Shown piece after piece: positions 52,601 to 64,000 of a DNA stretch of 64,000 nucleotides (the stretch's first letter is position 1; every line of letters begins with the position of its first letter). The stretch covers positions 17,500,312 through 17,564,311 of the forward strand of contig NC_133478.1 in NCBI RefSeq assembly GCF_025370935.1, given 5' to 3'. The position numbers and the translations under genes were made by a program. Below the pieces are notes generated by a model. It was not told the DNA's origin. It saw only the letters and a program-made list of their open reading frames with translations, and did not search any database. Source of the DNA: Choristoneura fumiferana. Lineage: Eukaryota; Arthropoda; Insecta; Lepidoptera; Tortricidae.

Positions 52601-54013
52601 CTTGTTTTTGACAGTGGAAAGATTGTACTACGCCGGTTGTAAGAAGTACATATTATTCTTGTATACGTCACATATTATCACGGAAAAGTTTAACTGTATA
52701 TACGTAACTTACTTGTTTTCTCTACTATACTTAAAACGAGAAACATTCGAGGCACGAGGTCCCGTAGACCGCGAGGTCGTAGGCAATGGTTCACGTCGCC
52801 TGCGCCTAGCGCCGCCTCTGCTTGTTTAACCTCTGTTTAGCTGGCCAAGCACCGCAAACAACGCAAACAACAAGTAACAACAGAAAGAGCACTTCTGCAC
52901 TGCGTCACATTGCATTCCGAAAAATGACGATTCAAAGTAGCAGAGTACCTAATAACCTAAATACCTATTCGGGCGATATAATTCGGATCTTTTACGCAAC
53001 CTCAAACAAATACGTTCTTACTTGCCACTTTGACCAATATTTTTCGAATTCAAATGAGTGCATTGCTCTTACAAGCTTGGTTTTTCCGTTCCCACAGCCA
53101 TTTGGTCGCTTCCCTACACATGTAATAACTACACTTTGACTAAAATGTTTTTTAGGTTATAAATAACCATTTATTTCTAATTTGTAGGTATAAAATCAAT
53201 AAGTTCTCAAATGCTTTTGATCCTTAAGCGATTACTGAGAAACGTAGGTGCGCCTGCCTACATGGCAAGCGTGTAGAGCTGCCTACGCAAGACAGAGGGC
53301 AAGGGAAACACAGCAAAGGACTTTCTGATGGATCTGTTTGGGAAAAATAATAATCATTGAAAACAGTTTTGTAACCTCAAGAATCAACTAGGTCCTAATA
53401 CTAAATACGAGTACCTATGACCCATTTGAGCTAGGATGCGTACTTATAGGTACATAATTATATAAATCGATGCCCAGCGGGTTGTCTAAATATTTATGTG
53501 ACATCAGTGACAAGTACTTACGACAAAAATGTGTAGGTACACTAAATGAGAGATGTTGCATCTAAAAACATATCTTACCCTCGCTTCTCTTACCTGCAGG
53601 TTACCTCGCAAAATTTTCTATTTATTCTACTGCTATTGGTAAAGGTTCAATTCATGGTACTTAAACAAATGGTACAAAAGTGTACTTCAAGATTTCGTTA
53701 AATCTTTCCTTATTCCTGATCTACTCTTCATCCTAAGTGGAAGCTAAGCTATCCAAAGTTCAAAAGGTAGGCCTGGGCGTTGATGAGTCAGTCAGTCAGT
53801 CTTCTTAACGCAGTAATCATTGTAAAGTCCATAAGTTATTTCTACTCAAACACGCAACGCCTCGTGGAGCAGTTTTGTAGACGTTTACCCATTAATGTAA
53901 TTAAGTAATTGTAGCTAATAATTAATAACGGTTCGGTCTAGTTCTGTTAAGTTGTTAGTTTCGCAGACGGAAGAGAAACGGCGGAAACATCCTTAATAGA
54001 TAAAATATATTAT
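52601..54013. other. Mostly unassigned; short GC-rich patch
   Basis: 52742-52825 (GAGGCACGAGGTCCCGTAG, TTCACGTCGCCTGCGCCTAG) is GC-rich without an assigned role. 53740-53800 holds AGTTCAAAAGGTAGGCCTGG and GTTGATGAGTCAGTCAGTCA, related to the end at 4850-4880. Confidence 0.4.
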
Positions 54014-54223
54014 ATGTTGGCCGGACAAATAAAACAATTATCAGGCGTCAAACTCGGCAATATAATGTTTAGTTTTATAACTGTTATAACTACTGGTACT
54101 ACAACTATTTTTAACACTAGTGTTTGTGATATGAGCAAACTAATTAATGATATAAGAAAGACAATCATTAAACAAAATATGAGTGTCGTGTCGAAAGAAA
54201 TCGGCAGGCTCGAATTCAATTAG
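54014..54223 (+). CDS. Unrecognised 69-codon frame
   Basis: Starts MLAGQIKQLSGVKLGNIMFS, then a Thr/Ile-rich stretch, then SKLINDIRKTIIKQNMSVVS. The opposite strand over the same bases is also open (69 codons, hydrophobic), so one of the two must be a shadow. It could be an exon scrap of a membrane protein or chance; no family is recognised. Confidence 0.15.
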   Translation: MLAGQIKQLSGVKLGNIMFSFITVITTGTTTIFNTSVCDMSKLINDIRKTIIKQNMSVVSKEIGRLEFN

Positions 54224-56699
54224 TTTTGAAACTATTTCATTCATCTATAGAAAAGAGTGAGTGATCTATTTAATTACTAATAACTTCGCAAGTGCCACAA
54301 CTTCGTAACAACAAGTACCTACCACACAACAAAACAATAACGACAGTAACGAGGGAAGAGATCCCTTTTTAGGTAAGAGTTCATAGTTGTGTATTATTGT
54401 TATAAAACTGGTATTTGCAATAAAAAGTTAAGTACATTGTTTTAAAGAGCTGTAAATAAGGAATTATGAACGAGAGAATATTAGAAGCCCCAAGTCGTAG
54501 ACTGAGGGCTTTAATACGCCAATGTTAGTAATTCCTGTAGGTACCACCCGTATGACATACAATGTTTTTCATCACATTTATGAGTAATTTGAGTTAAAGC
54601 GTAATAATTAATTACCTCTTTACTTAAACTTGAACCTGGCCGATGTGAGGAAGTAATTTGTACCACAAATAAAAAAAGTCATTACTCCCTTACGCGCAAA
54701 AAAGGTCCTTGGGTTTAATTTAGGGGGTTGCCACGTTGCCAGTAAGTTAGCCTGCATGTAACGACACTGCTTACGAGCAAGTGTGATGAAAACACTATTT
54801 ACTAGCTCAAATGCTTGCAAGCATCGACATTGACATGTTTTAACACGACGAATAGATGTGTAATCTGAGAGGAGATATCTTAGAATACCGGCCTTGCGTC
54901 GTAGAAACGATTCATTCAGTGGCTGCTAGTAGTCACTAAAACTAATCAAATTCTCCATCTACTTACATTATCCCATTCGGTGTTCCACTGGAACTTTACC
55001 TAATTAAAATACCTGAAGAGGCCAGAGAACCGTAAGCGTAAACGCTTGCGTTACCCGAAAACGAAACTCGCTCTTTCGTTAGCGTAATTGATCAATTACA
55101 CAAAACTAGCCATTTCATGCGCATCGTGGTGCATCAATTGAGTAATTTTACACACGCAACAATTACTATAAGGGCTGTCAAATGTTGGTAACACTCATGA
55201 CGAATCTAATAGCACTAGAGAGCATTCACCTGACATTCTTGAAGGTAGTTGGCACCCTTTTATAAAGCGCTCTCGGAGGTATAGTAGCTATATCTGAAGT
55301 TTTATTGCTATAACCCACCCACCTTAGGCTTTCGTGTAGGTGCACGTTACTTTACCACGATAATGTGGAATGTAAATTATTTGGTACATTAGAACGTAAT
55401 CACATACTCATATATATAAAGAATAAGCCAGAAACTGTATAGATTAGGTAAACGTCTGTTTTGAAGCCAATTAAATATTAGAAGAATAGGTAATAGGTTA
55501 AATTCCTTCAGCGAATAAATGCATCCTCAATTAAATATAGCTATTGATTCGCGCTGTCATCGTTCATCCGGTATTACCTTTCATATTTCGTTTTCTAGTT
55601 TTTTGCTAACAGCAAATTACACTACTAGACAGTGGCAAAATTGTCCTCTGATGGACAATCATATTTCTTTTTAAATTGGCAATTAGAAAGGTGTTATATT
55701 ATGTCCGTATCCTCAACACTTCTACCGTATCGTATTGGAACATTTAATGGCCGGGACAACGAGTAGACTAAGCTTTTAGCTAGATATTCCCACGCACGTT
55801 TTTCGCTGTGATTCTGCACACACCTGTTACAGTACGCGGAGATGATGATGGGCGGTTTCTGGTATCCAAGCAGACTTTTAAAGTTACTAAGATAAATAAA
55901 TAAAGTAAAGAAGTAATTGACTGAGCGAGCGCGATGCGACATAAAAGAAAGACATTGCGATCGGTAAACTTGATTCTGAATAAAATTCTATTTTTTAATT
56001 TTTGAAGTAAGTAATTTAATTTTAAACTAAAACAAGCTGGCAACGAAATCATTACATGTCATTACGTACATTTTAAACAACCCTCTTCCCAATGCTTCCA
56101 AACAAAAAAATGTCGCTTCAGACATCGATATCTTGTTGCGCATGTCGATCATCCCCCATAATAACAGACTACAAAATCCTCAACTAAATACTTAGTCAAA
56201 TCGTTAAGTTCGTTAGATTACCACAAACGAACAGCTAAATCCCGAGACCATCAATCATCGACGTCTGGATGGGGCTCCGTGTAAACATGCCTCAGTTTGG
56301 AATGTGAAAAATACACACAAGGTTCACTAAATAAATTGGTTTATTTTCAAAGGCGCCGGCGACTTTCTACTTTTTCAAACCAGCCTTATATTTGACATTA
56401 GCCAATGCAACGGAGATATAGTAGACGAGCATTAAACTGGTAGGTACTGGATTAAAAACATTAAATCAAATCTTTGAATAAAAGCCCTAAACTAGGTTCG
56501 AATTCAGTTTTTCAGAATCGCATGCACAGTTTCAAATAGTGGTGGTTCGTGTTGGATCAAAGAATAGGTAAGTACTCTTTACTTTGATCTTGACGTAATT
56601 ACCTAACTACTCGTATGGTTTAAGGGATGACCATAATAGTTACGTTACGATTACTATGACTATTTAAGCTGGATAGAATTTAAACAGACTTAAGATTTA
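54224..56699. other. No recognised feature
   Basis: Repeat-poor, unique-looking sequence. Frames at 55694-56052 on the minus strand overlap in two registers and show no known motif. Confidence 0.45.
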
Positions 56700-57213
56700 A
56701 ACAGATATAAGGGCAAGAATAGGTATAGCAATAAAATACCTACTCACATCAAATATTTCTAAGAGCACTAAGAAAAAATGCATCAAAACATTTATCTGGA
56801 GTACAGCCTTATATGGGTGTGAGACCTGGACCATGAGACCATGACACAAAAGGATAAGCAGTTTGGAAGCGTTCGAAATGTGGTGCTGGCGAAGAATGGA
56901 GAAAATTAGTTGGACAGAAAAAGTCACCAATGAAGAGGAAAGAGCAGAAGAGAAGAGAACATTAATAGAAACAATAGAGAATCGGAGAGGGAAAATTATT
57001 GGTCATCTTATACGACATGATGAGTTCATAAATGTCACCTTAGAAGAAAAAAAAGAAGGGAAGCGAAAAAGAGGAAGACCGAGAATTGATTGAACAAAGC
57101 AAATAAAATAGAAGGTAGCCGTCATGTCGTATAAGGAGGTTAAGGAGGCAGCTTTGAGTAGAGAGAAGTGGAGAGCCATTCATCGGTTACACCGACAAGA
57201 GTGTAACTCTTAA
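56700..57213 (+). mobile_element. Second non-LTR family, reverse transcriptase C-terminus
   Basis: The frame reads KKCIKTFIWSTALYGCETWT, shifts, then EMWCWRRMEKISWTEKVTN, RTLIETIENRRGKIIGHLIR, KRKRGRPRID and, after a stop, SYKEVKEAALSREKWRAIHR to a TAA at 57211-57213. This is the conserved post-polymerase region of an insect non-LTR retrotransposon different from the 14579 family. At least two frame disruptions; no palm domain remains. Confidence 0.85.
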
Positions 57214-57277
57214 ATAAGAAAGAGAGAATTTAAACTCGGAATGATCTAAACAAAGCCTGATAAACTAATAAACTATA
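57214..57277. other. Spacer
   Basis: Short AT-rich sequence between the retrotransposon end and the mini TIR element. Confidence 0.5.
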
Positions 57278-57352
57278 CTCACCGGCACAAAATTTGGCCG
57301 AGTCTACATACAAAATTGCTTTACATTTGAGGGCCAGATTTTTGCCGCTCAG
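57278..57352. mobile_element. Mini TIR element, copy 2 (75 bp)
   Basis: CTCACCGGCACAAAATTTGG at the left; the reverse complement of the right end is CTGAGCGGCAAAAATCTGG. Flanked by TA (57276-57277, 57353-57354). The TIRs make up over half its length. Confidence 0.75.
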
Positions 57353-58624
57353 TAGGTATATGTATAGTGTATTGTATATTGCTAACTGTGAGGTCAACTA
57401 GGCAGTATATTTTTAGAAAGGTCATTCTTTCATGTTCCAAGTCCTTACCCACGCGACCCCTGTCATTACATACATTTCAAAGAACCCCGAATCCTAAAAC
57501 ATCGGTAGATTTCAATTTCCAAAACCTGTTTAGTCTCTCACACACTATATCGATGACGCCGTTTTTTTCACTGTCAAGTGGCTTGTACCTGTTTTTTTGG
57601 TCAAACCGTTTGGGATTAAAGTCTTGCCGCAGGATTAAAACTTCCCACGCAAATATTCAAAAATATCTCGCGTTGTAATTAAAAAAAACTCGATAATTCT
57701 TCAGAGTTATAAAACATAAAGTACGGTATAAATTGGGTTTAAACAGGGCTTCTCCCGCAAAATTTACACTTAAAATTAAGCTCTTTTAACGTACCATAAA
57801 ACCGGCGGTTGGACTCATTTATTTCGCCTGATAAAAGTATGATAAGCCGGGAACATTAATTACTTTAGCAGTATAAAAGTTAGAGCTGTGTCACGGTGGC
57901 CTCTGGAGGTACTTAGATCTACATGCCGCTTTAATTTAGACTTCTTTCTTTCCGGGATTCATGGCGTAAATGCAGAGGACAGCAGAAATTGGTATCTCGT
58001 GTATCTCGTCTCAAGTGCCTACCCAATTAAGCTTGGCTGGTAATATTTTGGGCACAATTTTACTTTTTTATTTTTATTTGCTTCATTAAGCTACCGCATA
58101 AGGTTTTATTTGGACTTCAATATCAGTGTTTAGTCTGTCTGCTAGATGTTTGCATTAAGATATCTAGACAAGATAATTATATTTACGAGTATTCATTCCC
58201 ATATCTTACTATACTTATGTACTCGTATCCCATTTAGCCGAATAAATGTAACTGTATATAGGTATAACTCTTTTTTGTACATCAATCACATAAATAAATA
58301 AAAAACGATTATATATATTATAATATACAATGTGAAACAGATTGTATCTACAAAAGCGAACTTATTTAGTGAAAAAGGGATCTTTTAGAATTAATAAACC
58401 GTCGGAAAAAAGAAGAAAAGAAGTTAGAGAAAGTCTGTTTGGATAAGTAATACATTGTGGAAAAGCAATAAAATATTGAGTATTGAATACAAATGTATGT
58501 AAGTACTTTTAATATTAAGTGTTTAACTTAATTAATCATCAGAACCAAAACCAAAACCCATCAGAACCCATTTGCATTTTTCCAAGAAAGATTATTAGGT
58601 AAACTAAGTAAGTAACCAAATATA
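57353..58624. other. No recognised feature
   Basis: A 103-codon frame (57367-57678) has no known motif. AT-rich. Confidence 0.45.
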
Positions 58625-58709
58625 CTCAGTAGCACAAAATTTAGCCCACCCTTCATACAAAATCACCTATCACTACATAAATTTGAGGGCCAGATTATTT
58701 GCCGCTCAG
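58625..58709. mobile_element. Mini TIR element, copy 3 (85 bp)
   Basis: CTCAGTAGCACAAAATTTAG and GCCAGATTATTTGCCGCTCA then G, flanked by TA (58623-58624, 58710-58711). Same family as 26741 and 57278. Confidence 0.75.
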
Positions 58710-61700
58710 TATATTTTCAAGGTGCAATAATACAAAACCAAATTTTTCCATAGAAGCAAATAGTTTACAAAAACATTAATTATCGCCACTATTTATCTCG
58801 CATACAACCGTTTACTTTAAGCTCACTTAAACTAAACAAACGCAATTTATAAACATTCCGAGAGTTGGTTATTTATAGTGGCTATCGGCGCAAGCGCAGA
58901 GACAGGGCAGATCAGACCATTTCTGTACTAATAAACACACTGACACTAATTATGGAAAGACGGACAGACACCAGACGGGCCATTAGACAGTTTAGTGTAT
59001 GCCTTTACTTTTACTTTTACCTTATATGGTCATTTTTCATTCTTCGTCTAAGGTGCTAAAGGTACAAGTGTTGACTCTAAAGCTGCATTAAATCCTGCGT
59101 TATCCTATTTAAACTTCCTGCTGCATTTAGAAAACGATCCCACCGAAAAAAGTGTAAAAGGGAACCAAGTTTGATACTCGAACCGTGTGGGTTGGAATGT
59201 TGACTTCGTTGATAAAATATTTGAGAACAGGCCTGGTTGGTCGCAACCGAAAAAAATGACGAATGAAATAATTGATGATAAGGAACTAGAACTATTCAAT
59301 TTCAATGTTTCTTAAGCAAAGGCAAATAAGAATAGTTGAAGCGCCTACGTCACAGTGGACTGATAAGATAACATTTCCGAGAATGCGATGACTAAAGTAA
59401 ACCAAGGAAAAGGAATTCGCAGGACATGGACAGGAAATAGACCTAGGTATACTTTGTAACAAAAACGGAACGTAAGTGATAAACATACATTTGATAGATA
59501 ATATTTCAATAAACATCAACGACCCTTAGCATCAGTGCAACAAAACTCATGATCCGTAAAAGAGCACGACAGATTCCCTGATGCCTCTTAATGAAGATGT
59601 TTAATTATCATGGCCATACGAATCGTTCTCCAAGTAGTTACTTTAGATTCCGATACGCGGCCCTAACATGAACTACAAGGCCTCATTAGACATTTCTTAG
59701 TATCTAGGCTTATTAGTTTAATATTTGCAGCGACATGTCGTACCTCTAAAGGAAACTGGTGGAAACTAGTCTCGGTGTTATGGAGAAAAAGCAGATTCTA
59801 CTTTGTATTGGCATTGCATGCCATAGGTAGGTTTTCCAAGTACCTATATAAGTACTTATATCATAAGTTACAAGGACTGTCTTTAGCATAACCATGAACA
59901 ATTAGGATCGGTTGGAGTTCATCATCGATCGGAACATTCATTTTAACCTCAAAAGCGTCATGAATCTAAAAAAGATTGACATTGAGCAGACACTAGTGTC
60001 ATTACATCATTCCCTACACGTAACAGGTATTTATCTGACCATTATCATTCGTCTCTAAATAAAGAACGCTTGAATTTTGGCAGAATCATAACATAAATAA
60101 GTTTAGCAGGCTGCCAGGGCACGGGCTAAAGTCGTTCGTATTTAAACGCTACAATGTGATTCACACATCGCCAATTACTCTTTTTATTTTTAGTCATGCA
60201 AGCGAACAAACAAACTGAATGATTTACTGTTATACGACATCTTAAGCACAAGGACTGAGGAATCCAAAACATGTGTAAAGATGGTGAAAACTATTTTTAG
60301 CTCAAGTGGATGCAGTGAAAAAGGCCAGTCTGGATATCTGGACAAGAAAGGTTTGTTTAAAATACAATGAGCAGCTTACAAATATGTTTTTAGTGTAAGA
60401 TATAACACAAACAAAAGAAGTAGGTAAGTACCTTGCAGATGTGATTCATTTGAATGCAACCAAAATACTTCATGACGTAGGTACCTACCTACTCAACAAA
60501 TTTCTTTTTATGTAACAGTCACATCTTGAAATGCTTTAGAATTATCTTCTAAAGCATCCTATAGTCAAATTCAACTTTAGAAGCGTTTCCATGGAACATT
60601 ACCTTTGAAAGAATGGATCTAGTTTCTTTGTCACAGGTGGAAGACAAAGTTGAACGACTTTTATGAAATCGTTAGCCGGAAAATGCACTTTCCACTCGCC
60701 TCGTAGAGTAATTCAATATGGAAACCGCAAACAATACCCTTGTTGGTTAATAAAATTTAACGGTGTTCTACAACAAATGGTAGTTACAATATAGTGTCAC
60801 AACACAGTGTTGGGGAATATAAACTTTATGTCTCGGTGATAAACTTTTAATAGCATTGTCGGCAAAATTTTTAATTGTTATTATTAGTCTCCGTGGTACT
60901 TTATGAAAATAAAATTAAGCGGCGTTTTCAAATGCCTATTTAATTTATGAAGTTGCTAGTTTTAAGTGGACGATAGTGTTCGGTAGGTACATTTTTAAAG
61001 ATTTCTTCTGTATAGATGCCAGGTTAGAACTTCATAATAGACTTGTAATACTACTTATGTAAACCAATGCCTGTCAGTAAGCAAGGTATGCTCCTAGAAA
61101 TGTTAAGAATAGAAAAGGGAAATACTGTAGTCACATAGGATTTGCGTTGCTTTCAATATCGGTGCAATCAACTTAAAATCGTGTCACGAACGAAAACATC
61201 TACATTAACCCGACTCCATCATAGCACGGTAACAGAACGATGGTCACAAACAATGAGACACACCTACACATAAACAGAAGCGTTACGATTGGTCCAAAAG
61301 TCGACCGCTGCTAACATAGACATGGTCTGGCAGCGCGACGTCGCTCTAGTGATTCTGCAGTAGATATCTATTCACACATACGCTTTGTACTTATATACAC
61401 ATTATGGAACAGATTATATAAGCACATATAGAGATACACATCCGTGGATTAACCAGGAAAGAAAATTGTTCCGCAAAAACATCACTTCATCTATCGTTAC
61501 CTAATGGCACCTAATCGAGTAGAACATACACTTGTAAAATTAAGTCGGGTAAATAGAGAAATATCCGTATTGAAGAAGCATTAGAAACCTAAGATAGATA
61601 ACCTAAGAGAGAATGTTCAAAATTTTAAAACAATTGCAGAAACTATGTCAGGTATAAATGAAAGTAGAAATGCAATAATCCTTATCTACGGACGCATTAT

Positions 61701-62149
61701 AATAGCAATACTGCTGGATAAGCAGTACATAGTTCCCAGATAAAATTCCGGCATCAAAGATTAAATAACTAACGCATTTAACTACTTAATTAGCGATGAT
61801 AACCTAAACGAGTTAAGTTAGAACACAGTCGAATTAATGTGCGACAAAGCTATTCACAAACAAGATAAGATAAAAAACGACGATACGTGGACGATGCCTC
61901 AGCAGGACATTACTCATTAAAAACAAATGCAAGCTGACGCATGGAGTAAGTAAGCTAAAATAAGCTGTTCTTTAGTGGCCGTTGAAGTCCATAAACTCAT
62001 TTGACGACAAACCAGTTCTTTGTTACGAACGTATAAAATGTATATACGACTATACGAGTCGCCGGCGGCTAGCGCTTGACCCTGTACTATAACTATAAGG
62101 CTGTCCAATAAACATCTTGTTACGACATCCATTGCAGACTTTGATCAAA
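58710..62149. other. No recognised feature
   Basis: The longest repeat-poor stretch in the window. Short frames (58865, 59105, 59292, 61917) carry no known motif. Introns or intergenic DNA of a nearby gene are plausible. Confidence 0.45.
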
Positions 62150-63479
62150 CAGAGGACACTGTGGTTGTACTATTTGCCGTAGTCTGCACGAAATGATAAA
62201 TATCGCTCGGTAAACGCGGTCCGTGGTAAGAGCACCGTGCAGAGCGTCCTTGCACAGAAATTGCTGTTTTAGACGACGGCCCGTTTACAACACGCGCGCT
62301 CCGTACATAAAGTTACTGAAGCGGAAACAACAAATCCCGATGGTATCTACATTGTAAATGCAATTGCTGGAGATAATACAATACCACCTATGACTATTCG
62401 AGGCGACACCTTTACAAACGTTTCAGATATTTCCATACGAGTGTAAATTATTAATAATGCATGACCGTGAAGTAGGTAGGTACACACGAGACTACGGCCT
62501 TTACATAATATCTATGTGGGAACTTGTCCCCGATTCATAATAAGTTCTAACGTTACCGTAACCTAACGCAATAGAGTATGCTAATTTTGATTATTTTGTC
62601 ATTTAGTCCCAACGGTGAATTAAACGTGCACGTCTCACTACTAAGTTCGTTCCTTTAGATCCGAAAACTGAACTTCAATATAGCCACAGGCCACAGAGTA
62701 TTTTTTAATCGTTTTGCTTACCGGAAAATGATTCACGAGTTTGTTTCATACTCAAATAAGCGACTATAATATTGAATGCTGATAATTTGCATGACCACGG
62801 ATGTGATTCACGCAAGTCGCACACATTAAACTTTTCCAGCGGATCTAACTTATCTAAACCGAAGCTGTATGAGAGCGGGGGACTTTTATCCAGTTGGCAC
62901 ATGCGTTTATCGATACAACAGGCGGAGTTAATCTAAATTGCTAGCGGCAGCGGTGAAAAAACCTAGTTGTCGCGGCAGCATCTGGCGCTACGACCTCAAT
63001 AAAAGCGATTGTATATTTTATTTACGCTTGTACAAGCAAACGGAGATAAGGGACAGATTTCCAGTGGGCACATTGGGCTAGTTGCCGCGCCACAGGAAGA
63101 CGTCAATTTGAAACGACAATCGAAGGATGTGGCCGAGGAATTTATGCTCGTTGGATGATTATAAGAGCATGCGGTGATCGCGCATAATTACCATGTAGGT
63201 GGACGCTTCTTGAATACACATTTGTATCAGTTAGCAGTTAGTCTTTCAATGTTAATTTCTGACAACGTGGCCCCATTTTGTTCTTAATTGGCCATTTTGA
63301 ATCAATCAACTTTTCTAAGCCATTTAAATTTAAAAATAGAACGATTAATGGATTTCATATTACCTGGCCAACGCTGGCTTTATCGTCTTAATTTCTATTG
63401 TTAGCTGTCAGCCAGTAACAGTTCTGAATCTGATTAATTAGTACGAACCATAACTTTACAAAAGATAAAAATAATGCCC
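62150..63479. other. Unique-looking right flank with GC-richer patches
   Basis: 62215-62345 (GGTCCGTGGTAAGAGCACCG, CACGCGCGCTCCGTAC) and 62940-63140 are richer in CpG than the rest and match no repeat here. No coding frame is supported. Confidence 0.35.
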
Positions 63480-64000
63480 ACCATCAATCATTTGAAAAGC
63501 AGGTCGTTGAGAAGATCAACTTTACGAGAACGCGTGTAACGAGCGAGACCGCAAATACTTTCACCGTGGGGAGCAGAAATTTGAAAAGGCCGATCGAGAC
63601 CGCACGGAGACTGTGGTGAAGGCAACATGCAAATTCGCCACTCGAAATGCAACGTGACATGACGAGGGGGGACGGCATTCCTAGCGCGGTGCGGCGCTGG
63701 CGGTAGGAGGGGGCGGTCATCGACCGTCCTCCCGGCCGCGCATAAACTACGCAGCCGCATAAGGTCAATACGACGGTACGACCGCCATCGACGGCCGAAC
63801 CGGGCCCAATGCTCTCGAGGCGAAACAGTTTCGCAACACCATTGTTCGTTTGAGCGATACAACCCGAAAATCAATTACGGACCCACACACGAATCTAATT
63901 TAATAGTGGATTGCGCAAGAGAGGATATTATCTGTAAATCAGATTGCCGGTAATACGTTTTGTCGCCAGACGTGTTTGAAACCGTCGGCGCTTAAGCCAC
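63480..64000. other. CpG-rich island at the right edge, possible exon or promoter
   Basis: 63660-63800 is strongly CpG-rich (AGCGCGGTGCGGCGCTGGCG, CGGCCGCGCATAAACTACGC, GACGGTACGACCGCCATCGA). A 128-codon minus frame (63488-63874) starts MIFGLYRSNEQWCCETVS and is Arg/Pro-rich with no recognised domain; an overlapping 94-codon frame in another register weakens it. The edge cuts off context. Confidence 0.3.

Noticed and set aside
54010..54219. Hydrophobic 69-codon minus frame as a membrane protein exon
   Set aside because: An exact shadow of an equally long plus frame; neither has splice-site or homology support.
63484..63768. 94-codon minus frame
   Set aside because: Overlaps a longer frame in another register in CpG-rich DNA, where stops are rare; no independent support.
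1..64000. CRISPR array, operon, phage defence or other prokaryotic system
   Set aside because: The interspersed repeats, SINE and LINE content and lack of dense reading frames show nuclear animal DNA; the short-word arrays lack CRISPR-like constant repeats and unique spacers.

Overview
This is a eukaryotic, AT-rich, intron- or intergenic-type window, almost certainly from a moth or butterfly (Lepidoptera). The evidence is its set of interspersed repeats. There is a tRNA-derived SINE ending in (GAT)n and Helitron-like elements of the Lep1 type (AT-rich head with TATAAATGCGAAAG, tail with GCGGGCAAAAGCTAGT). There are also non-LTR retrotransposon tails and many foldback MITEs with TA or TAA target duplications. 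A 100-base N run (1853-1952) shows the source is a scaffolded assembly. I find no host protein-coding gene that I can name. Nearly all longer reading frames are unrecognised, cross repeats, or are broken transposon coding ends.

Layout. 1-4.6 kb: a 62-bp-period array, a 472-bp near-perfect palindrome, a ~130-bp tandem repeat, then a dense nest of SINE, Helitron-like and TIR elements. 4.6-10 kb: mostly unrecognised sequence with one GC-richer island (8.6-9.1 kb). 10-19 kb: SINEs with clear target-site duplications, retrotransposon C-terminal fragments, foldback MITEs and a strong hairpin. 20.6-25.4 kb: an 821-bp inverted-duplicated Tc1/mariner-type element carrying two opposed transposase C-termini, a PIF/Harbinger-like MITE and a CAATGAGGG-ended element. 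26-33 kb: SINEs, an opposed pair of Lep1-like copies and palindromic MITEs. 33-46 kb: two copies of an element carrying TGACGTCA, a 16-bp word array, and a retrotransposon 3' end broken by a 43-bp insertion. 46.7-52.6 kb: a cluster of one ~620-bp repeat family with a SINE nested in it, a hAT-like end with a LINE tail nested in it, and a TIR element with internal subrepeats. 52.6-64 kb: repeat-poor except for one retrotransposon C-terminus and two 75-85 bp TIR elements. The last kilobases are GC-richer and are the likeliest place for host gene or promoter sequence.

The parts do not form a pathway. What can be read is insertion history: many insertions keep exact target duplications, so their order is readable. 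The most unusual recurring signal is a set of five local arrays (near 0.1, 10.6, 23.6, 35.7 and 44.7 kb), each built from its own short word repeated imperfectly every ~14-20 bp, often in both orientations.
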